In this document: positions 19,084 to 28,889 of the stretch, piece by piece
Layout: each line of letters starts with the position of its first letter
Position numbering within the stretch: the stretch's first letter is position 1
From: Hyphomicrobium_A sp963745205
Lineage (GTDB): Bacteria; Pseudomonadota; Alphaproteobacteria; Rhizobiales; Hyphomicrobiaceae
Direction of reading: 5' to 3'
NCBI GenBank assembly: GCA_963745205.1
Contig: CAVUWX010000002.1
Span: forward strand, 1 to 64,000
DNA: 64,000 nt
Position numbers and translations under genes: made by a program
The notes under the pieces: model-generated
Database searches by the model: none
What the model saw: only the letters and a program-made list of their open reading frames with translations
Told to the model about the DNA's origin: nothing

Positions 19084-19509
19084 TCAGGCGGCCTTGCGGT
19101 CGCGAGCGCGAGAGCTGCGCTGCTCCTCCGGCTCGGAGAAGGAGATGTAGTCGCGGCCGCTCGCTGAATCGTCACCCAGCGCAAGATGCGGTAGCGCAAA
19201 CGAGGACAGCGCCTCGGTCACGCGCCCGAGGCTCGCCGTATAGTCCTCGTACGCCGCCCGCCAGAAGCGCACCTGCTCGTTGACGAGATCCTGCGGCGTG
19301 CGGCACTGCGCGAGCCTGTTGGGGATTTCGAGATAGGCCTGCGCACGCCGGTTCAGATGCCCCATGAACTCGAGCTGAGCGCGCGCCATGCCCTTCGTGA
19401 AGGGATCGTAGGCCTGTCCGAACGCCTCGAGCCCGCTGAAGTACATATTGAAGAAACTATGGATAGGGGTCTTGCCGTTTGCCTGAGCACGTGATGTGGC
19501 AGCAACCAT
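19084..19509 (-). CDS. Phasin-like family protein
   Basis: A 141-residue, mostly helical protein. HSFFNMYFSGLEAFGQAYDPFTKGMARAQLE and the segment NEQVRFWRAAYEDYTASLGRV resemble the phasin/granule-associated family of alphaproteobacteria, whose members coat polyhydroxyalkanoate granules or act as small stress-linked proteins. No enzyme motif is present. The basic, serine-rich C-terminus (SRARDRKAA) is variable in such proteins. The gene is monocistronic, divergent from the BcsS-like gene across about 315 bases. Confidence 0.7.
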   Translation of the reverse strand: MVAATSRAQANGKTPIHSFFNMYFSGLEAFGQAYDPFTKGMARAQLEFMGHLNRRAQAYLEIPNRLAQCRTPQDLVNEQVRFWRAAYEDYTASLGRVTEALSSFALPHLALGDDSASGRDYISFSEPEEQRSSRARDRKAA

Positions 19510-19824
19510 TGCACGTCTCCCTAGTGTTGGACGGCCGATTGCAGCGGCGGGGGAGCCGGGGCTGGGTGGCCGTCTCCGTTGAGGGTATGGAACCCTATGA
19601 TTAAAATACTAGCACCGGATGCCGGCTGAACAATGACGTCGTTGTTAACGAATGCACAACTATGTGCAGACTGACATGCGCCACGCGCATTTCGTCATTG
19701 ACGTCGAATTGTAGGTTCGGCGACCCACCAGACCAGCTCGATCGATAACAGAGCTACTTCAACTTGCAGATGCATTTATTGCTTGACTCCGTGCCGACCT
19801 TTGCCGTCAGTTGAAAGTATTCGC

Positions 19825-20629
19825 GTGAAAAACGCGGATGATGTTGCATACTTGTTCTTTATTTGTACATGCTGGGGGACGCAACCACAGCTGGCGTGCC
19901 TGTGCGCAGGCTACGGCGCGGCGACGCTGGTACTGTTTCCGTTTCCGGCATGCGCCGACCCCCCTGATCGTGCCGAATCCTATGGCTGGCGAGGTCTGGG
20001 CCGGGGTCGACGCTTCGACCCATGTTTGGCTCGCCTACTCAGGCGCGACGATCGCTCCCTACAGCGACATGTTCTCAAACGGCCTACGCCTACGCGCGGC
20101 GACCGGCTTCGGGGAATACAGCTACACCGGCGAGCGCAACGCGCAGGAGCAGTCGTTCTCGGCGCAGACCGACTTCGTCGATGCGCTCGTCGGCTACCTC
20201 GACCGCCTCGGGCCGCTCACGGCCAAAGGCTTCGTTGGCATCGCTGCGATCGAGCACGACGTGCGCCCGCACGATCCGCAGAACCCGGTGCAGGGCCGCG
20301 CCTATGGTCCAAAGGCCGTGGTCGAGCTTTGGCTCAATATGGGTGAGGGCGCCTGGTCCTCGCTCGATGCCAGTTGGACCAGCGCGCACGAGACCTATGC
20401 CGGCCGCGTCCGCACCGGCTATCGTCTGTTCGACGACGTCTCGGTAGGACTCGAGGCCCGAGTCAACGGCAACGCGCTCGACAAGGATGCACGCGGCGGA
20501 CTGTTCGTCCGCTACGCTTGGCACGGTGGCGAGATCTCGCTCGCTGGCGGTCTTGCGGGTCGCTTCTTCGAGGACGCGCAGGATATGCGCGACCCCTATG
20601 TGACCTTCTGCTGGCTAATGCAATACTGA
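19825..20629 (+). CDS. bcsS: BcsS-like cellulose biosynthesis protein (frameshift near signal peptide)
   Basis: The mature part (VWAGVDASTHVWLAYSGATIAPYSDM, then GPKAVVELW, TGYRLFDDVSVGLEARVNG and AGRFFEDAQD) matches the BcsS type of predicted outer-membrane beta-barrel linked to cellulose synthesis. A signal-peptide-like stretch (VLFPFPACADPP) lies in a different frame, starting at GTG 19825. The frames join near 19960-19985 at a run of six C, a likely homopolymer error. No bcsAB genes are nearby, so the link to cellulose rests on family resemblance alone. Confidence 0.72.
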
Positions 20630-20767
20630 GCCCCCGCAGTACGCCCAAAGGGCGGGGCAGGCGTTTCGACCGCACTGTTCCCGGCGGAACACCCCCTTTT
20701 TTCTGGGCAGCAGAAACCCATGCTCGCCATCGGAAGCGCCGCCTTAGCGGCGCCACGATGCCGTGCA

Positions 20768-20791
20768 AACAAAACGATCATTCGTTTTGTT
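20768..20791. promoter_or_regulatory. Palindromic operator upstream of TetR-RND operon
   Basis: Two perfect 10-base arms, AACAAAACGA and TCGTTTTGTT, are separated by TCAT. The site ends 42 bases before the tetR start. AT-rich palindromes of this shape are typical TetR/AcrR operators, so autoregulation of the operon is likely. The regulator's binding has not been shown. Confidence 0.75.
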
Positions 20792-20833
20792 ATGAGACAG
20801 GTCTTAAAGACTTTATCACCAGGACGTCGCGCC

Positions 20834-21469
20834 ATGCCCAAGCTAAAGCCCGCCACTCAGCGCGCCCGCCGCGAGCACATCCTCGACGCCGCGGAGGTCT
20901 GCTTTGCGCACTCGGGCTTCCATCGCACGACGATGCAAGACATCTGCAAGGAGGCGCTGATCAGCCCCGGCGCGCTCTACGTCTACTTCGCCTCCAAAGA
21001 GGACCTGATCGCCGGCATCGCCGAGCGCGATCGCACGGAGTTCGCCGAGCGCTTCGCCGAGCTATCGGCCGCGCCCGAGTTCATGAAGGCGCTCTCGAGC
21101 CTAGGCGAGCGCTATTTCGCTGAGGAGCCCGCCTACAAGCGCACCATGGGCATTGAGATTGGGCTCGAGTCGACGCGCAACGCCAAGGTTGGCGCGATGT
21201 ACCGGTCGGTCGACCGCTTCGTGCTGGATAGCTTCGAAAAACTGTTCCAGCGCCTCGCCAACGAGGGGCGCATTGCGCCAGAGCTCGACATCCCGACGGT
21301 CGCAAAAGTCTTCTCCATTATCGGCGACGGCATGTTCATGCGCCGCGCAACCGACCCCGAGTTCGACGCCAAGGCGGTCATGCCGGCGGTGATGACCCTC
21401 ATCGGCAAGCTGCTCAATCCGCAGTCGCTGGCGGAGGACAAGGACGAACTGTCAGGGCCGCGTCAATGA
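20834..21469 (+). CDS. TetR/AcrR family transcriptional regulator
   Basis: A 211-residue repressor. The N-terminal helix-turn-helix spans roughly residues 12-58 (REHILDAAEVCFAHSGFHRTTMQDICKEA, then SPGALYVYFASKEDLI), and the rest is an all-helical ligand-binding domain of normal length. ATG 20834 (MPKLKP) is preferred over an upstream in-frame start because AGGA precedes it and similarity begins there. The stop overlaps the adaptor gene start (ATGA), so the repressor and the efflux pump are one operon under the palindrome at 20768. Confidence 0.95.
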   Translation: MPKLKPATQRARREHILDAAEVCFAHSGFHRTTMQDICKEALISPGALYVYFASKEDLIAGIAERDRTEFAERFAELSAAPEFMKALSSLGERYFAEEPAYKRTMGIEIGLESTRNAKVGAMYRSVDRFVLDSFEKLFQRLANEGRIAPELDIPTVAKVFSIIGDGMFMRRATDPEFDAKAVMPAVMTLIGKLLNPQSLAEDKDELSGPRQ

Positions 21470-22710
21470 GAAAGCTCTTCATCGGATTGGTCATGCTGGG
21501 CGTGTTTGCAGCCGGGGTGTTCTTTGCGCCGGCGCTTGCTCCGCACTTTGCTCCCTACGTGATCGCGATCGAGCGGATGCGCGAAGCGAGAAATCTCGCC
21601 GGCACTACCGACACGACGCTCACCGCGCCACCCGCCGTCTCCGTCGTCAAGGTCGCCGACGCCGAATTCATCGAGACGGTCGCCGTGTCGGGCTCGCTTG
21701 CGCCGCGCGAGGAGATACTCGTCGCTCCCGAGGTCGAAGGCTTCCGCGTCCTCGATCTTAGGGTCGACGTCGGCGACCGCGTGAAAAAAGGCGACGTGCT
21801 GGCGATCCTGGTGCAGGAATCGCTCGACGCGCAGCTTGCACAGAACGACGCCTCGCTCGCGCGCGCGGACGCTGCGATCTCCAAGGCCAAGAGTGCCATC
21901 GCCGAGGCCGAGGCGCATGTCGCCGAAGCCGACAACTCATTCGATCGCGCCAAGCCGCTGAAGAGCTCGGGCTACCTATCGGCCAGCACCTACGATCAGC
22001 GCGAGGCCGCCGCCAAGAGCTCAGAAGCGCAGCTCGTCGCCGCGCGCGACGGCTTGAAGCTCGCCGAAGCCGAGAAGGCGCAGGTGGAAGCGCAGCGCCG
22101 CGAACTGCTTTGGCGGCGCGCCAACACGCAGGTCACGGCTCCCGCCGACGGCCTCGTCAGCCGGCGCACCGCGCGTATCGGCGGCATGGCCTCGGGCGTG
22201 GCTGAACCGCTGTTTCGCATCGTACTGCGCGGCGAGGTTGAACTCGACGCCGAGGTGATCGAGACCGAGCTCGCGAAAATGTGCGCCGGCCAAAAGGCCA
22301 AGATCAACGTCGCCGGTGTCGGCGACGTCACCGGCACCGTGCGCCTCATCTCCCCCGAGGTCGACAAGACGACTCGGCTCGGCCGCGTGCGCATCTTCCT
22401 CGGCGACGACCCGCGGCTGCGCATCGGCAGCTTTGCCCGCGGCACCGTCGACACTGCGCAGGGGCATGGCCTCTCGGTGCCGTCATCGGCAGTTGTATTT
22501 GATGCCGAGGGCGCCTTCGTTCAGGTCGTCCGCGACGGCCACGTCGCCCGCAGCAACGTAAAGACCGGACTCATTTCGAGTGGTCGCGTCGAGGTGCTCC
22601 AAGGGCTGACCGCCGGCGATTTGGTCGTCGCTAAGGCCGGCACCTTCCTGCGCGACGGCGACGCCGTGCGCACGATAACGCCGGACGCCAAGATCAGCGA
22701 GGCCCGCTGA
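21466..22710 (+). CDS. RND efflux periplasmic adaptor (membrane fusion protein)
   Basis: A 414-residue adaptor. An N-terminal anchor (about 4-25) is followed by the lipoyl/barrel-sandwich half (LAPREEILVAPEVEGFRVLDLRVDVGDRVKKGD), a helical hairpin rich in Ala/Glu/Lys (about 125-215), the second lipoyl half (RRANTQVTAPADGLVSRR) and beta-barrel domains. It links an inner-membrane RND pump to an outer-membrane channel. The final base overlaps the pump's ATG. No outer-membrane TolC-type gene is in the operon, so one encoded elsewhere must serve. Confidence 0.95.
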   Translation: MRKLFIGLVMLGVFAAGVFFAPALAPHFAPYVIAIERMREARNLAGTTDTTLTAPPAVSVVKVADAEFIETVAVSGSLAPREEILVAPEVEGFRVLDLRVDVGDRVKKGDVLAILVQESLDAQLAQNDASLARADAAISKAKSAIAEAEAHVAEADNSFDRAKPLKSSGYLSASTYDQREAAAKSSEAQLVAARDGLKLAEAEKAQVEAQRRELLWRRANTQVTAPADGLVSRRTARIGGMASGVAEPLFRIVLRGEVELDAEVIETELAKMCAGQKAKINVAGVGDVTGTVRLISPEVDKTTRLGRVRIFLGDDPRLRIGSFARGTVDTAQGHGLSVPSSAVVFDAEGAFVQVVRDGHVARSNVKTGLISSGRVEVLQGLTAGDLVVAKAGTFLRDGDAVRTITPDAKISEAR

Positions 22711-25700
22711 TGCGCATCAACGTTTCGGCCTGGTCGATCCGTAGGCCCGTACCAGCAATCGTGCTGTTTGCGGTGCTGACACTGCTTGGCACGATGAGCT
22801 TCTTGAAGCTCCCCGTGACGCGCTTCCCCAACATCGACGTGCCTATCGTCTCCATCACCGTGACGCAATCTGGCGCCGCACCGACCGAGCTCGAAAGCCA
22901 GGTGACGAAGGAGGTTGAGGACGCCGTCGCCAACATCACCGGCGTCAAGCACATCTCCTCCACCATCACCGACGGCTCCTCCGTGACGATCATGGAGTTC
23001 CGTCTGGAGATCAATCAGGACCGCGCCTTGAACGACGTCAAGGACGCCATCGACAAGATCCGCGCCCAGCTGCCGCGCAACATCGACGAGCCGATCGTGC
23101 GGCGCATCGACGTCGAAGGCCAGTCGATCATCACCTTTGCCGCCTCCGCGCCGGGATGGACGCTGGAGCAACTCTCCTGGCACGTCGACGACGTGATCAA
23201 GCGGCAGCTTCAGGGCCTGAAAGGCGTCGGCCGCGTCGAGCGCTACGGCGGCGTCGATCGCGAAATCCGCGTGCTGCTCGACCCCGACCGCCTGCTCGCG
23301 CTCGGCATCACCGCCGCCGACGTCAACACGCAGGTGCGCGCGACCAACGTTGACCTCGGAGGCGGCCGCGGTGAGGTCGGCGGTCAGGAGCAGGCGATCC
23401 GCACGCTCGCCGGCGCCCGGCGCGTGGAGGATCTCGCCGAGACCAAGATCGTGTTGCCCGGCGGCCGCGAGATCCGCCTCAACGCACTTGGCCGCGTCAT
23501 CGACGACGCAAGCGAGCAGCGGTCGTTTGCTCGCCTCGACAAGCAACCGGTCGTCACCTTCAGTGTCTTTCGCTCTAAGGGCGAGAGCGAGCTGTCCGTC
23601 GCCGATGTCGTCAACAAGAAGCTTGCCGAGCTGCAGACAACCTATCCGGACGTCCGTCTTACTAAGGTCGACGACGCAGTGGCCTACACGCGCGGCAACT
23701 ACACCTCCGCGCTCGAGACGCTGATCGAGGGCGCGGTGCTGGCGGTGCTCGTCGTTCTGTTGTTTCTGCGCAACCTGCGCGCGACCCTCATCTCCGCCGT
23801 CGCCCTGCCGCTATCTGCCATTCCGACCTTCTGGGCGATGTCGTTGCTGGGCTTCTCGCTCAACCTCGTCAGCCTGCTCGGCATCACGCTCGTCACCGGC
23901 ATCCTCGTCGACGACGCCATCGTCGAGATCGAGAACATCGTGCGCCACATGCGCTCCGGCAAAACGCCATACCGCGCCGCGCTCGAGGCCGCCGACGAGA
24001 TCGGGCTCGCCGTGATCGCCATCTCGCTGACGATCGTCGCCATCTTCTCGCCGGTGTCGTTCATGGGCGGCATCGCGGGCCAGTATTTCAAGCAGTTTGG
24101 CCTGACGGTCGCCGTCGCCGTGCTGTTCTCGCTGCTGGTGGCGCGCCTCATCACGCCGATGATGGCCGCCTACTTCATGCGGCCGATCCCCGAAAGGAAA
24201 GAGGGCTCCGGGCTCATCATGCGCGGCTACCTTGCCTTCCTGCGCGGTACGCTCAAGGTCCGCTACCTGACGCTGGTCACCGGGCTTGCGCTGTTCGCTG
24301 GGTCGATCTACGCGACCACGCTGCTGCCGACAGGCTTCCTCCCGGATGAGGATACCTCGCGCATCGTCGTCTCGGTCGAGCTGCCACCCGGCGCCACGCT
24401 CCAGAACACGCGCGACACCACCGACAACATGGTCGAGATCCTGAAGACCATCCCCGAGGTACGGAGCGTGTTCGTGCTCGGTGGCACCACGCCGACGGGC
24501 GGGCTCGAAATCCGCAAGGCGTCGCTGTTCGTGCATCTCGCGCCGAAGACGGAGCGGACACTGCCACAGAAGCGCCTGAAGAACATCATCTCCAACAAGC
24601 TGGCGGACGTGCCCGACACACGCACCTGGTACGTGAACGAGCGTGGCGAGCGCGAGCTATCCTTTTCCATGCTGTCGAACGACGGCGACGCGCTGGCGCA
24701 GGCCGTGGGCAAGCTCGAGGGCGCGTTGCGCCGCGTGCCCGGCTTCCATAACGTCGCCGCCACCGCCGCCATCGACCGACCAGAGCTTCGCGTTACGCCG
24801 AAGTTCGACGCCGCGGCCCGCCTCGGCGTGGCGCCGACCGAGATCGCCGAGACGATCCGCGTGGCGACCATCGGCGACATCGATGCAAACCTCGCGAAGT
24901 ACAACGCCGGCGATCGCCTCGTACCCATCCGCGTGCAGATCGAGGAGAGAGCGCGGGCCGATATGCTCAGGCTACAGAACCTGCGCGTGACGAGCGCTGA
25001 TGGCCGCGCCATCCCGCTCGTTGCCGTGGCGGACGTCGCCTTCGGCCGCGGCCCGAGCTCGATTGATCGCTTCGACCGCCGGCGGCGCGCCGTCATCGGC
25101 GTCGACCTCGTCTCCCGCTATGCGCTGTCGACCGCGCGCGAGACCTTCATCAAGGTCGTCGAGGAGCAGCACCTGCCGCCGAGCGTTGTGCTGCAGCCCT
25201 CGGGCGACGCAGAAATCCAGGACGAGGTGGCGACCGGCTTCATCACGGCGATGGGCACGGGGATCATGCTCGTGTTCGGTGTACTTATCCTGCTGTTCGG
25301 CAGCGTCGCCCAGCCGGTGACGATCCTGTTGTCGCTCCCGCTGTCTTTCGGCGGCGTGGTGCTGGCGCTCCTCGCCACCAACAACCCTATCAGCATGCCG
25401 GTCTACATCGGCCTCCTGATGCTCATGGGCATCGTGACCAAGAACGCCATCATGCTCGTCGACTTCGCGGTCGAGGAGGTGGCAAAGGGCGTCAACCGCA
25501 TCGATGCGGTCATCGACGCCGGCCGCAAGCGCGCCCGACCAATCGTGATGACGACCCTCGCCATGGTCGCCGGCATGGTGCCTAGCTCGCTCGCCATGGG
25601 CGAGGGCGGGGAGTTCCGCTCGCCGATGGCGATCGCGGTGATGGGAGGCCTTCTGGTGTCGACAGTGCTGTCGCTCGTGTTCGTGCCTTCGTTCTTCACG

Positions 25701-25844
25701 GTGATGGACGACGTCGGCTACGGGCTGTGGCGTGTCTTTGGGCGCTTCGTCGGTCCGACTGATGAGCCGCCGAGCGCCAAGGTGGCGTTGATCGCGGGTG
25801 AGCGGCCTGCCCAAGACCACACGCAGTCGATCGCGGCGGAATGA
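22710..25844 (+). CDS. RND family efflux transporter permease (AcrB/HAE1-like)
   Basis: A 1,044-residue inner-membrane, proton-driven pump. It begins MRINVSAWSIRRPVPAIVLF, with the first helix at about 12-32, a large periplasmic loop, and a second half repeating the layout. Proton-relay acidic residues are present in GILVDDAIVEIENIVRHM of helix 4, and the second half has GIVTKNAIMLVDFAVEE. Full length and intact. Substrates cannot be told from sequence, but such pumps export drugs, solvents or lipids. It is co-transcribed with its TetR regulator and adaptor. Confidence 0.96.
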   Translation: MRINVSAWSIRRPVPAIVLFAVLTLLGTMSFLKLPVTRFPNIDVPIVSITVTQSGAAPTELESQVTKEVEDAVANITGVKHISSTITDGSSVTIMEFRLEINQDRALNDVKDAIDKIRAQLPRNIDEPIVRRIDVEGQSIITFAASAPGWTLEQLSWHVDDVIKRQLQGLKGVGRVERYGGVDREIRVLLDPDRLLALGITAADVNTQVRATNVDLGGGRGEVGGQEQAIRTLAGARRVEDLAETKIVLPGGREIRLNALGRVIDDASEQRSFARLDKQPVVTFSVFRSKGESELSVADVVNKKLAELQTTYPDVRLTKVDDAVAYTRGNYTSALETLIEGAVLAVLVVLLFLRNLRATLISAVALPLSAIPTFWAMSLLGFSLNLVSLLGITLVTGILVDDAIVEIENIVRHMRSGKTPYRAALEAADEIGLAVIAISLTIVAIFSPVSFMGGIAGQYFKQFGLTVAVAVLFSLLVARLITPMMAAYFMRPIPERKEGSGLIMRGYLAFLRGTLKVRYLTLVTGLALFAGSIYATTLLPTGFLPDEDTSRIVVSVELPPGATLQNTRDTTDNMVEILKTIPEVRSVFVLGGTTPTGGLEIRKASLFVHLAPKTERTLPQKRLKNIISNKLADVPDTRTWYVNERGERELSFSMLSNDGDALAQAVGKLEGALRRVPGFHNVAATAAIDRPELRVTPKFDAAARLGVAPTEIAETIRVATIGDIDANLAKYNAGDRLVPIRVQIEERARADMLRLQNLRVTSADGRAIPLVAVADVAFGRGPSSIDRFDRRRRAVIGVDLVSRYALSTARETFIKVVEEQHLPPSVVLQPSGDAEIQDEVATGFITAMGTGIMLVFGVLILLFGSVAQPVTILLSLPLSFGGVVLALLATNNPISMPVYIGLLMLMGIVTKNAIMLVDFAVEEVAKGVNRIDAVIDAGRKRARPIVMTTLAMVAGMVPSSLAMGEGGEFRSPMAIAVMGGLLVSTVLSLVFVPSFFTVMDDVGYGLWRVFGRFVGPTDEPPSAKVALIAGERPAQDHTQSIAAE

Positions 25845-25848
25845 AAAC

Positions 25849-25868
25849 GGGCGGCCCCAAGGCCGCCC
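25849..25868. terminator. Bidirectional hairpin between convergent operons
   Basis: A perfect eight-bp stem (GGGCGGCC/GGCCGCCC) with loop CCAA lies between the RND stop at 25844 and the convergent adaptor stop at 25905. A-runs on the left give a short T-tract for minus-strand transcripts only. It probably ends transcription from both sides. Confidence 0.65.
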
Positions 25869-25904
25869 GCGCAACTCTTCCAGTTTCTGACAACCGCTGC
25901 AGCG

Positions 25905-27020
25905 CTACTTCGTCGAGGCGGTGGCGTCGTGCTTGAAGAAGACGTCCACACGCATGCCGGTCAGCAGCGGCGGCAGGCCGTCGAGATCGGCGACCGCCTC
26001 CAAGACTTCCACGTCGTTTGGCCGGCGTGGCCCGCGCGTCGCGATGCGCGGGGCCGACAGCGACTTGGCGATTTGGCTCACGCGGCCCTCGAAATCCTGG
26101 TCGGGGTAGGCGTCAGCCCGGACAACCACGAACTGTCCAACCCGGATCTTTGCCGCGTCGCGCTCCTCGACCTCGGCGCGCACCTTGAGCGCGCTGACAT
26201 CGCCGAGGAGAAGTAGAGTGTTTTCGGGATTCGGCACGGCGACCTCGCCTTCCTTTGCGAGAACATTGAGCACGGTCCCGTCGACGGGCGCGCGGATGCG
26301 CGTGTGCTCGACGCCGAGCTCGGCCGCCGACAGCTCGGAGCGGGCGACCGCGAGCGCAGCCTCGAGCCGTGTGGGTAGCGGCATACCGCTCTTGCCGTTC
26401 ACGGTGGCGAGATCGGCGCGCGCCGTGGCGAGCTTCTTCTTGGAGTCCTCGAGGTTCTTCCGCGCCGTGTTTACGGCGTCATCCGAACCCTTGCCGTCGC
26501 GCTTCGCCTGCAGAGCGTCATCAAAAGTCTGGCGCGCGCCGAATAAGACGCGCTCGGCGTTGGCAACCGTGTCCTCGGCGTTCCTGCGGTCCAGCGCGAG
26601 GCCCTTCACCTGCTCTTCGTCGCGTTCGCGCACGCGCACGGCGGCTTCGGCGGTCGCGGCGGTGATCTTCGTTAGCGCGTCCTGCGCGTCGAGGCGGACG
26701 AGCAGATCGCCCGACTTCACCTTGTCGTTGAGATCGACCGTAATGTCCTCGATGCGGCCAGGAACGTCGGCCATGACGCGAATCTCACCGCTCTTAGGCT
26801 CGACGCGTCCGGTAGCCGAAGCCGCCCAGGTGTTGTTGACCGGCGGTGCCGGCGTCTCGGGCTTGGCGGCGGTTGTGACGCTTGCCGGCTCCTGAGTTGC
26901 CGCCTGCGTCTTCTCCTCACCTACCGGGCCCCAGTTGACGTTGTTGACATAGAAGCCGATGGCGAGCGCCACGATCCCGGCGAGGCCGAGCGTGACGACG
27001 GTCGAATTGATTTTATGCAT
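25905..27020 (-). CDS. ABC exporter periplasmic adaptor, HlyD/DevB type
   Basis: A 371-residue membrane fusion protein. It has an N-terminal anchor (about 8-25), a Pro/Ala-rich linker, a biotinyl-lipoyl half (GRIEDITVDLNDKVKSGDLLVRLD), a long coiled coil (about 120-215, rich in Arg, Glu and Ala) and the second half (HTRIRAPVDGTVLNVLAKEGE). It is the DevB part of a DevBCA-like exporter, joining the permease and ATPase genes to an outer-membrane channel. The ATG at 27020 overlaps the ATPase stop by 8 bases. Confidence 0.92.
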   Translation of the reverse strand: MHKINSTVVTLGLAGIVALAIGFYVNNVNWGPVGEEKTQAATQEPASVTTAAKPETPAPPVNNTWAASATGRVEPKSGEIRVMADVPGRIEDITVDLNDKVKSGDLLVRLDAQDALTKITAATAEAAVRVRERDEEQVKGLALDRRNAEDTVANAERVLFGARQTFDDALQAKRDGKGSDDAVNTARKNLEDSKKKLATARADLATVNGKSGMPLPTRLEAALAVARSELSAAELGVEHTRIRAPVDGTVLNVLAKEGEVAVPNPENTLLLLGDVSALKVRAEVEERDAAKIRVGQFVVVRADAYPDQDFEGRVSQIAKSLSAPRIATRGPRRPNDVEVLEAVADLDGLPPLLTGMRVDVFFKHDATASTK

Positions 27021-27765
27021 GAGCCTTCCGTCGCTTTGTCAGATCTGTAATTTCGGGGGCATCGAGACCCTCCGGCCGGCGCTCTTCGCCGACGATGCGC
27101 CCGTCCTCGATCTTCACGACCCGGTCCGCGTAGCTCAAGGTGCGGGGATCGTGCGTGACCGCGAGGACGCTGCGGTTCTGCTCCTTGGCAATGCGCGCGA
27201 GCAGCGCCATCACCGCGTGCCCGTTCTCGCTATCGAGCGCAGCCGTCGGCTCGTCGGCGAGGACGATCGAGGGCGAGCTCGCGATCGCACGGGCGACCGC
27301 GACGCGCTGCTGCTCACCGCCGCTCAGGTTGCCGGGGTAGCTGCGCAACCGGGAGGCGAGACCCACGTCCCTCAGCACCTCTTCCGCGCGGTTGGCAGCG
27401 CCAAAGCCCTTCTGCCCCCGTACGTCGAGCGCGATGCGCACGTTCTCGAGCGCGGTCAGCGTGGGGAAGAGGTTGTAGGACTGGAAGATGAAGCCCATGT
27501 GCTTGCGCCGCAGATTGGCAAGCTCCTCGGGCGACAGGCGAGCGGTCGAGACGCCGGCAATTCGCAATTCGCCAGAGGTCGGCGTGAGAATGCAGCCCAG
27601 AATGGACAAAAGCGTCGTCTTGCCGCTGCCCGAAGGCCCCATCAGCAGCGTCAGCTCGCCGGGGACGAGCTGGAGGCTTACGCCTTTCACGGCGCGCACC
27701 ATGGTGGCGCCGGAGCCCAGCTCCTTCACGATATCGACGGCTTCGAGGACCGGCTCGTTCGTCAT
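27013..27765 (-). CDS. ABC transporter ATP-binding protein, DevA/LolD type
   Basis: A 250-residue ATPase. The Walker A motif GPSGSGKTT is at about 43-51, the Q-loop in FQSYNLF, the signature LSGGEQQR at about 147, and Walker B IVLADEPTAALD at about 165-176, followed by the H-loop in AVTHDPR. The short single-domain form with GELRI-type insertion is that of MacB/LolD/DevA exporters working with FtsX-type permeases. ATG 27765 overlaps the permease stop (ATGA); an upstream in-frame start is inside the permease gene. Confidence 0.95.
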   Translation of the reverse strand: MTNEPVLEAVDIVKELGSGATMVRAVKGVSLQLVPGELTLLMGPSGSGKTTLLSILGCILTPTSGELRIAGVSTARLSPEELANLRRKHMGFIFQSYNLFPTLTALENVRIALDVRGQKGFGAANRAEEVLRDVGLASRLRSYPGNLSGGEQQRVAVARAIASSPSIVLADEPTAALDSENGHAVMALLARIAKEQNRSVLAVTHDPRTLSYADRVVKIEDGRIVGEERRPEGLDAPEITDLTKRRKAHA

Positions 27766-28889
27766 CTGTTGAACACCGTTGCGGGATCGATCTTTGTTAC
27801 CTTGACGATCGCCGAAAGAGCGGAGATCGCACACATGCCGACGGTCAGCGTGAACAGCCAAAACGCCAGTCCTGGCGTCATTATCATGGGCAAGGCCGTA
27901 TTCTTACTGAAGAAGAGGATGGTCAGCGCAATAGATATACCGAGGATATAACCGATTACGGCGCTGATGCCGGCCTGGGCCAGGATAACCTGATGAATGT
28001 ATCCGGACGATGACCCCAGCGCGCGCAGCGTGGCGAACTCGCTCAAGTGGTCCTTGGTGCTCGAATAAAGCGTCTGCGCCACGATCACGGTGCCGACGAG
28101 GCTGCCCAGCAGAGCGCCGCCGATAAGCGCCACGCCGGCGCCCGTGCGGAACAGCCACTGCCTCAGGCTGCGGTCGCGGAATTCCGCTTTCGTGAGCACC
28201 TCGGCGCCTTCGAGGCGTTTCTGCAGATCCTGGCGCACCTTCTCGACATCGGCGCCGGGCTGGAGCTGCACGAGATAGAAGGTCGTGCCGTCGCCTTCGC
28301 CGAACAATGCGCGCGCACGGTTGAGCGTCGTGTAGGTGTAGGGCGACTGCGTGAATGATCGGATTCCATCCGTTATTGCGCGGACACGCACCCTGCCGGT
28401 GGCGATCTGGGCAGTAGCTCCGATCCCGGAGATACCCAGCTCGTTGAAATAGGTGCGGTCGACGGCGACCGCCTCCGGCGACTTGATATCCTCCCACGTC
28501 CCTTGGATGAGATTAAATGGCTCAAGCCCGCCGTCCTCCGCATCGGAGCCGACGATGACAACGCGGCTGCTGCCGCCTTCGGGCTTGCGCCATTCGGCAA
28601 ACCTGACAACCAGTGGAATGACGGCCTTGACGCCCGGTGTCGCCAGCGCCTGGTGGCGCTCGCGCGAGGTCAGCAGCATGCCGCCGTCCTCGAAGCTCTT
28701 GGCGCCGTAAACTGTGATCCAGAGATCGGCCTTCGCGTGATCGATATTGTCGGTGATCATTTTGCTCGCGCCGAGATAAAGGCCGAGCTGCACGGCGACA
28801 AGCACGATGGAGAACAGGATGCCGACCAGCGTCACCGCCAAGCGGATGCGATCATGAAAGAGGTTACGAAAAGCAAGCGTCAAAATCAT
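27762..28889 (-). CDS. ABC transporter permease, FtsX/DevC family
   Basis: A 375-residue permease with the MacB/FtsX layout: one N-terminal helix (about 15-38), a periplasmic domain of roughly 220 residues and three C-terminal helices (about 260-370). The N-terminus MILTLAFRNLFHDRIRLAVTLVGILF is typical of DevC proteins. It is the first gene of the DevC-DevA-DevB operon on the minus strand. In cyanobacteria DevBCA exports heterocyst glycolipids. Here the cargo is unknown and probably an envelope lipid or a small molecule. Confidence 0.92.
   Translation of the reverse strand: MILTLAFRNLFHDRIRLAVTLVGILFSIVLVAVQLGLYLGASKMITDNIDHAKADLWITVYGAKSFEDGGMLLTSRERHQALATPGVKAVIPLVVRFAEWRKPEGGSSRVVIVGSDAEDGGLEPFNLIQGTWEDIKSPEAVAVDRTYFNELGISGIGATAQIATGRVRVRAITDGIRSFTQSPYTYTTLNRARALFGEGDGTTFYLVQLQPGADVEKVRQDLQKRLEGAEVLTKAEFRDRSLRQWLFRTGAGVALIGGALLGSLVGTVIVAQTLYSSTKDHLSEFATLRALGSSSGYIHQVILAQAGISAVIGYILGISIALTILFFSKNTALPMIMTPGLAFWLFTLTVGMCAISALSAIVKVTKIDPATVFNR

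Noticed and set aside
19825..20629. Treating the BcsS-like gene as a true pseudogene
   Set aside because: The only break is at a run of six C and both sides are otherwise well preserved, so a sequence error is more likely.
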